From Acanthaster planci (lineage: Eukaryota; Echinodermata; Asteroidea; Valvatida; Acanthasteridae): a DNA stretch of 64,000 bases. A program made the translations under genes and the position numbers. Below, piece after piece: positions 60,380-64,000 of this stretch. Where the stretch lies: positions 115,637 through 179,636 of the forward strand of contig NW_019091383.1 of assembly GCF_001949145.1 (NCBI RefSeq). The letters run 5' to 3'. Each line of letters opens with the position of its first letter. Positions within the stretch are counted from its first letter, which is position 1. The notes under the pieces were generated by a model. That model saw only the letters and a program-made list of their open reading frames with translations. It ran no database searches and was not told where the DNA came from.

Positions 60380-61920
60380 TTTGTAGCAAAATCCCAAGAC
60401 ATTTAGCAACCTGAACACGCTTTACAGCAATACCATTGATGATTACATTAAAATTCTCAGTGTTCTTATTATTACCGAAAATGGGTCACTTGGGAGACAT
60501 TCCCATAGGAACGTGCACACAATTTTTCAAACTTTTCCATCCCATAATTCCCTAATCCGATCTTAACCAAACTTTGCATGTTTTCCTTTCAGACCCTAAT
60601 CTATCATCTCTCAAAATGTGGACGATAAACATTTTCTTCCTTTTGGTAGCTGGAGCATTAGGGAGACATTGAAATGTCTCCCTAATGACCGATGTCTCCT
60701 AATGTTGAAAAATTTACCACAGAATGTCTCCCAAGTGACCTATTTGGAAATATTTAGCTTAGCCCTTATCCCAATAATCATAACGTTAGTTTTATCTAAA
60801 TTAAGAACAAGTCTGTTGGCGTTTATCCATCACACAGCACATACCGTTGGTCAATTTTTCCTCTATTTCACCAACATGCGCTCCCTTAACCGTAAGCGTA
60901 GTGTCATCGGCATACATGTCAATAATTCCATCACCCACAGAACTAGGCAAGCTATTTACATAGCTAGAAAACAATAATGGGCCCAAAATAGATCTATGTG
61001 GGACTCCTGTTCTAACAACCAAAGTATTTGAGGTTGTACCTTTGAAACAAACACTTTGGGTGCGTTAATTAAGATAAGATCGAAACCATTTCAGAGATGT
61101 TTCGGAACAACCTAGCGAGCCAAGCTTAGTGAGTAATAGATCATGGTTAACCGTATCAAAGGCTTTTCTGAGATCAATAAATGCAACACCTATTAGTTTA
61201 CCTTCATCAATATTCTTAGACCAATTATTGACAAGTTTAGCCAGAGCAGTGGTGGTCGAGTGAAGTGGCCTAAAACCAGATTGATTGTCATGTAAGAGAT
61301 TGTTGTCACTAATAAAAAAAAATTGATTGTACACTGCTCGCTCAAACATTTTACTTAATATTGGCAACACTGAAATCGGTCTGTAATCATTTAGACATGA
61401 TTGATCACCGGCTTTATGAAGCGGGAGAACCTTAGCACTTTTCCTTGCATTTGGAACATGACCTGTATAAAGGGACATATTATTAATGTACGTCAGAGAT
61501 TTAACCACAATAGGGCAAGCTAATTTAAGGAGCCGAGCTTATGTTATCATTGCCTGTTGCTTTCTTGACATCCATTTTAGATGTTTCACCAATGACAAAA
61601 TTATCAGACACTGGCTCAAGGTGAAAGGTCATCCCCGGTTCAATATCTGGCGTTACTTCATTTGTACTACCTGTATTCAACTCACAGGCTGGTACATTAG
61701 CAGTAATCTTAGCAACAGAAGAGACAAAGTGATTATTAAATGCAGTAGCAATAGCCAAAGGTGAGGTACAGTCTTCGTTATTAACCTTTACGGTGTTACA
61801 GTATCTGAGCTTGGGGTGATTTCCTTCAAGTATTTCCAGATTTACTAGACTACTTTACTATTCTGCGCATTCCCACGAAGAATACCACGAGAGTAATCAA
61901 TTTTACATTTTTTTCGACAG
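60380..61920 (-). mobile_element. Degenerate non-LTR retrotransposon (CR1/jockey-like) reverse transcriptase
   Basis: On the minus strand, across several frames, reverse-transcriptase blocks occur in order: YSRGILRGNAQNSK (about 61900), ATAFNNHFVSSVAKI, KKATGNDNISS, DYRPISVLPILSKMFERAVY, SGFRPLHSTTTALAKLVNNW, AFIDLRKAFDTVNHDLLLTK (motif A), GVPHRSILGPLLF (motif B, normally GVPQGS), MYADDTTL (motif C), NRLVLNLDKTNVMIIG and AKCLGILL. In-frame stops and frameshifts show it is dead. It lies between the exons of copy C, so if C is spliced this is an intronic insertion. A MITE is nested at 60484-60740. Confidence 0.9.
60484..60740. mobile_element. 257-bp MITE with perfect 18-bp inverted termini, nested in the LINE
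   Basis: Left end GGTCACTTGGGAGACATT, right end AATGTCTCCCAAGTGACC (perfect complement). An internal palindrome of the same theme, CATTAGGGAGACATT / AATGTCTCCCTAATG, sits at 60656-60687. The LINE reading (KLNIS before, NTENFNVIINGIAV after) resumes on each side, showing insertion into the LINE. Confidence 0.85.
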
Positions 61921-62778
61921 GTATTGCTAGGATATTACTGGCCCCGCTTGTCGGGCTGAGATGTAGGCAGTGATCAGGCATTTTTGGAATGTTTTCATTT
62001 TCAGCAAATGGCATTCATTTCATGGTAAGTTTTTAAAGACAAAATTGCGCTCTGAGAATTGTCCGGATTCCTTTGGACACCACCCGCCTGCTGAGCGGTC
62101 TCACAATGTTGATCCTTTTTGTATTTCGTAGGTACTTTTTGTGGGATTCGAAGTTGAGAATAACCGAGAGCCTATTACTCCAAGAATCTACAGGTAGAGG
62201 TGGTCCATGGTCATGCTACGCCCAGTAGCGATCATAAACGCGAAATTGACCCAAATTCGGGCTGCGAAAGTTGAACTGATTCAAATATTTCCTGACGTCC
62301 AATTCAGTTCACTTTCACATTTGTCTGAAGCAGGAACTGGCCTAAACGTTTTTCCACCACATTTTAGGAGCTTCTGCGATCTGCTTAACAAACATATAAA
62401 GAGACGTCAACTGATCACAAAGAAAAAAAAAGTTTTTAAAGCGTTTATTTGAAACCATAATGGAGATGTTAGTGCTTCAAGGTGGAAATTAAGAATGGCG
62501 TCATTTTCTTTATGATTGGAATAAACCTAAAATTCGTCTCCTCTATGGTTTAATCTCTGCTGAAAGGCACATCGACGATCGAAGACATTCAATTACTAAA
62601 AACGCTAAAATATAGATAGGTCCAAAACCAAATTGGCCCAGTTTCTGAAAATCTATTAAAAATGGCAGACAGAGTAAGAAAACTGAAAATACAGAAGCTG
62701 TACCAGGACCCAAATACTTCACTGGCATCGAATAAAAAAGTAAGTGTTCCGTTTGGGGGGGGAAGAGAAGCCCCGCAC
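61921..62778. other. Non-coding stretch
   Basis: No gene is recognised between the LINE and copy C exon 2. Confidence 0.5.
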
Positions 62779-62897
62779 TTTGAAGCTATTCGTGGCTAAG
62801 TCTTCCTTAACTGCCAGACACAGACCTCCACCAAATCGTATGCGGACGAGTTCCGGTGTGTTGGCATTAACCGTTTCGACAGAAGTCTCCAGGTGCC
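62779..62897 (-). pseudogene. FGF-like exon 2, copy C (exon 1 not found)
   Basis: 119 nt, exactly the length of copy A exon 2, with acceptor TATATTGCAG and donor GTGCGG, starting in phase 1 and ending in phase 0. It encodes NTPELVRIRFGGGLCLAV preceded by HLETSVETVNA and followed by KEDLATNSFK. This is clearly paralogous to RPNLVRIKFGNSRYLAT and RPDLVRIRFGDYLYLAL. No first exon is present in the 140 bp before the terminal exon of copy D, so this is either part of a gene whose exon 1 lies beyond 64000 or an orphan duplicate. Confidence 0.65.
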
Positions 62898-63040
62898 CTG
62901 CAATATACCCCGAAAATGCGATCCATAGATTACTTGGAAGTCAAACTTGAGTCTACGAATCTCCTTGTAGAATGAACTCTTGGCCTTTTTTTCATACATG
63001 ACCGTTCTGTAAACTTGCTGAACACATCTCATTCCAACTG

Positions 63041-63220
63041 TTACACGATTGTCGTGATGAATTTACTGTAATTCCTGTTAACTGCTAGGCAGCGGTGATG
63101 ACTGCACCCGCCCTGGTCGCTGCGGTCGATGTACGGACTGAACTGTTCACCATCCCAACCGGAGCCTGGAGAACGCTGACACCAAATCGTGTGGTTCTGG
63201 GAATCAAACTGCGTTATTGG
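63041..63220 (-). CDS. FGF-like terminal exon, copy D (partial gene)
   Basis: 180 nt, 59 codons plus TAA, acceptor ATTTTCCCACAG, phase 0 as in copies A and B. It encodes PITQFDSQNHTIWCQRSPGS, then EQFSPYIDRSDQGGCSHH and RCLAVNRNYSKFITTIV. It matches copy B exon 3 (PLTRFDSHNRTIWCQ, ERYSPYVDG, RFLAVKPSN), with the end truncated by an early stop. Exon 1 would lie beyond the window, and the exon 2 relic is at 63734-63800. Confidence 0.65.
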   Translation of the reverse strand, partial: PITQFDSQNHTIWCQRSPGSGWDGEQFSPYIDRSDQGGCSHHRCLAVNRNYSKFITTIV

Positions 63221-63733
63221 CTGTGGGAAAATGAATGTGCATGATGAGAACCGATGAAACTTGGAATCACACTTGGATACTCTCAGTCAGAGGACTACGT
63301 CATATCATGGAAGAAGGAGGGACCTCCTTCCTCCATGGTCATACTGAGCGCAGTCTTCAGATGCCAACCAGGGTGTTAAATGAACACCAGTTTAGCACCA
63401 CAATTTTTGTAGCGTACAGGAAGACATATTTTAATGCCAATCGCCGGTTGCGAACCACTATTAATTCGCCATGTCAGAGAGAAAATTATAAATCGAAGTC
63501 GCACCCCTGTACATTTTCAATGGCCCGCTCACACTTGTTGCTGCCAAGGCCATTTGTGCTCATGCGTACAAATTATGAATCTATTAGTGAAGAGGTCTAT
63601 AGTTTATAGATTTTCAGCTAATGAGTGTTTCTCCGGAAATGTCCTCCCCCGAAGAAGTGGTTTGCCCCTGTTCATGCCATGAGTATCGCTAATGGGGAAA
63701 GCTCCCCTGTCCAAAAGATAGAATCTCCCTTAC

Positions 63734-63800
63734 TGTGGCCGAGTAGAAGCTACTTGGTCTCCCATGTTATACTATACCCAGCCAGAAATGAGACCGAAGG
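63734..63800 (-). pseudogene. Decayed FGF-like exon 2, copy D
   Basis: The end of this segment with its donor (CCAAGTAGCTTCTACTCGG then CCACAGTAAGG) matches the end of copy B exon 2 at 25 of 30 positions, including the splice donor. Upstream similarity continues to TTCGG, but an indel of 3-4 bases and a TAG break the frame. It is probably a non-functional exon, unless the assembly has an error here. Confidence 0.55.
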
Positions 63801-64000
63801 AGACAGAACCTGTGTGTGTAGCAGTGCTACATGCTACACAGAATGTTTAGTCAGGTGATATGCAATAGGATATAGGCACAGCCGATCGGATGGTCTAAGA
63901 ACCAGACCTTCAAGTGCACACTAATGCTACAGAGTGCAGACCACTAATTCAAGTGAGAATTTCTGACCAGCTCATTAGCATTAAAAGTGCCCCCACCCAC
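63801..64000. other. Window edge, nothing recognised
   Basis: No exon 1 of copy D is seen before the window ends. Confidence 0.5.

Noticed and set aside
60618-60977. 119-aa plus-strand ORF
   Set aside because: It is antisense to the LINE reverse transcriptase and the nested MITE.

Overview
This is a eukaryotic genome window. Its genes have many short exons with GT-AG introns, there is no operon structure, and there are three runs of N (2685-3221, 15147-15354, 26396-26645). The intact genes and the tRNA-derived SINE suggest a marine invertebrate, most likely a deuterostome such as an echinoderm, hemichordate or cephalochordate. I cannot settle the lineage by reading alone.

Region 1 (1-29,200) is gene-dense. 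GLOD4 (minus, 5734-640) and DDX52 (plus, 5985-16202) are arranged head to head across 250 bp. They are followed by a sniffer/C-factor-type short-chain dehydrogenase (plus, 18210-22941) and SMARCB1/SNF5 (plus, 23954-29195). I rebuilt all four exon by exon; apart from GLOD4 exon 5, which falls in an assembly gap, every junction keeps the reading frame. The products are unrelated housekeeping proteins: a glyoxalase-fold protein, a ribosome-biogenesis helicase, a carbonyl-reductase-like enzyme and a chromatin-remodelling subunit. Their adjacency looks like ordinary gene order, not a pathway.

Region 2 (29,200-38,200) has no recognisable gene. It is layered with repeats: a segmental repeat present about three times, one copy split by a LINE 3' end, an 87-bp palindromic element with 9-bp target duplications, and foldback MITEs that also occur elsewhere in the window.

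Region 3 (38,200-64,000) holds the most interesting content: a same-strand (minus) array of small secreted beta-trefoil genes that resemble very divergent fibroblast growth factors. Copy A (42474-38266, 218 aa) and copy B (56253-52392, 233 aa) are complete three-exon genes. They share intron phases (1, then 0), signal-peptide-like N-termini, a core of the type RP[ND]LVRI[KR]FG followed by YLA-like residues, and related TATA boxes. Copies C and D, at 58.7-63.8 kb, are partial, shuffled or decayed. A degenerate LINE carrying a nested MITE, tandem repeats and a dispersed 207-bp element lie between the copies. The array is the best candidate here for an undescribed lineage-specific ligand family.
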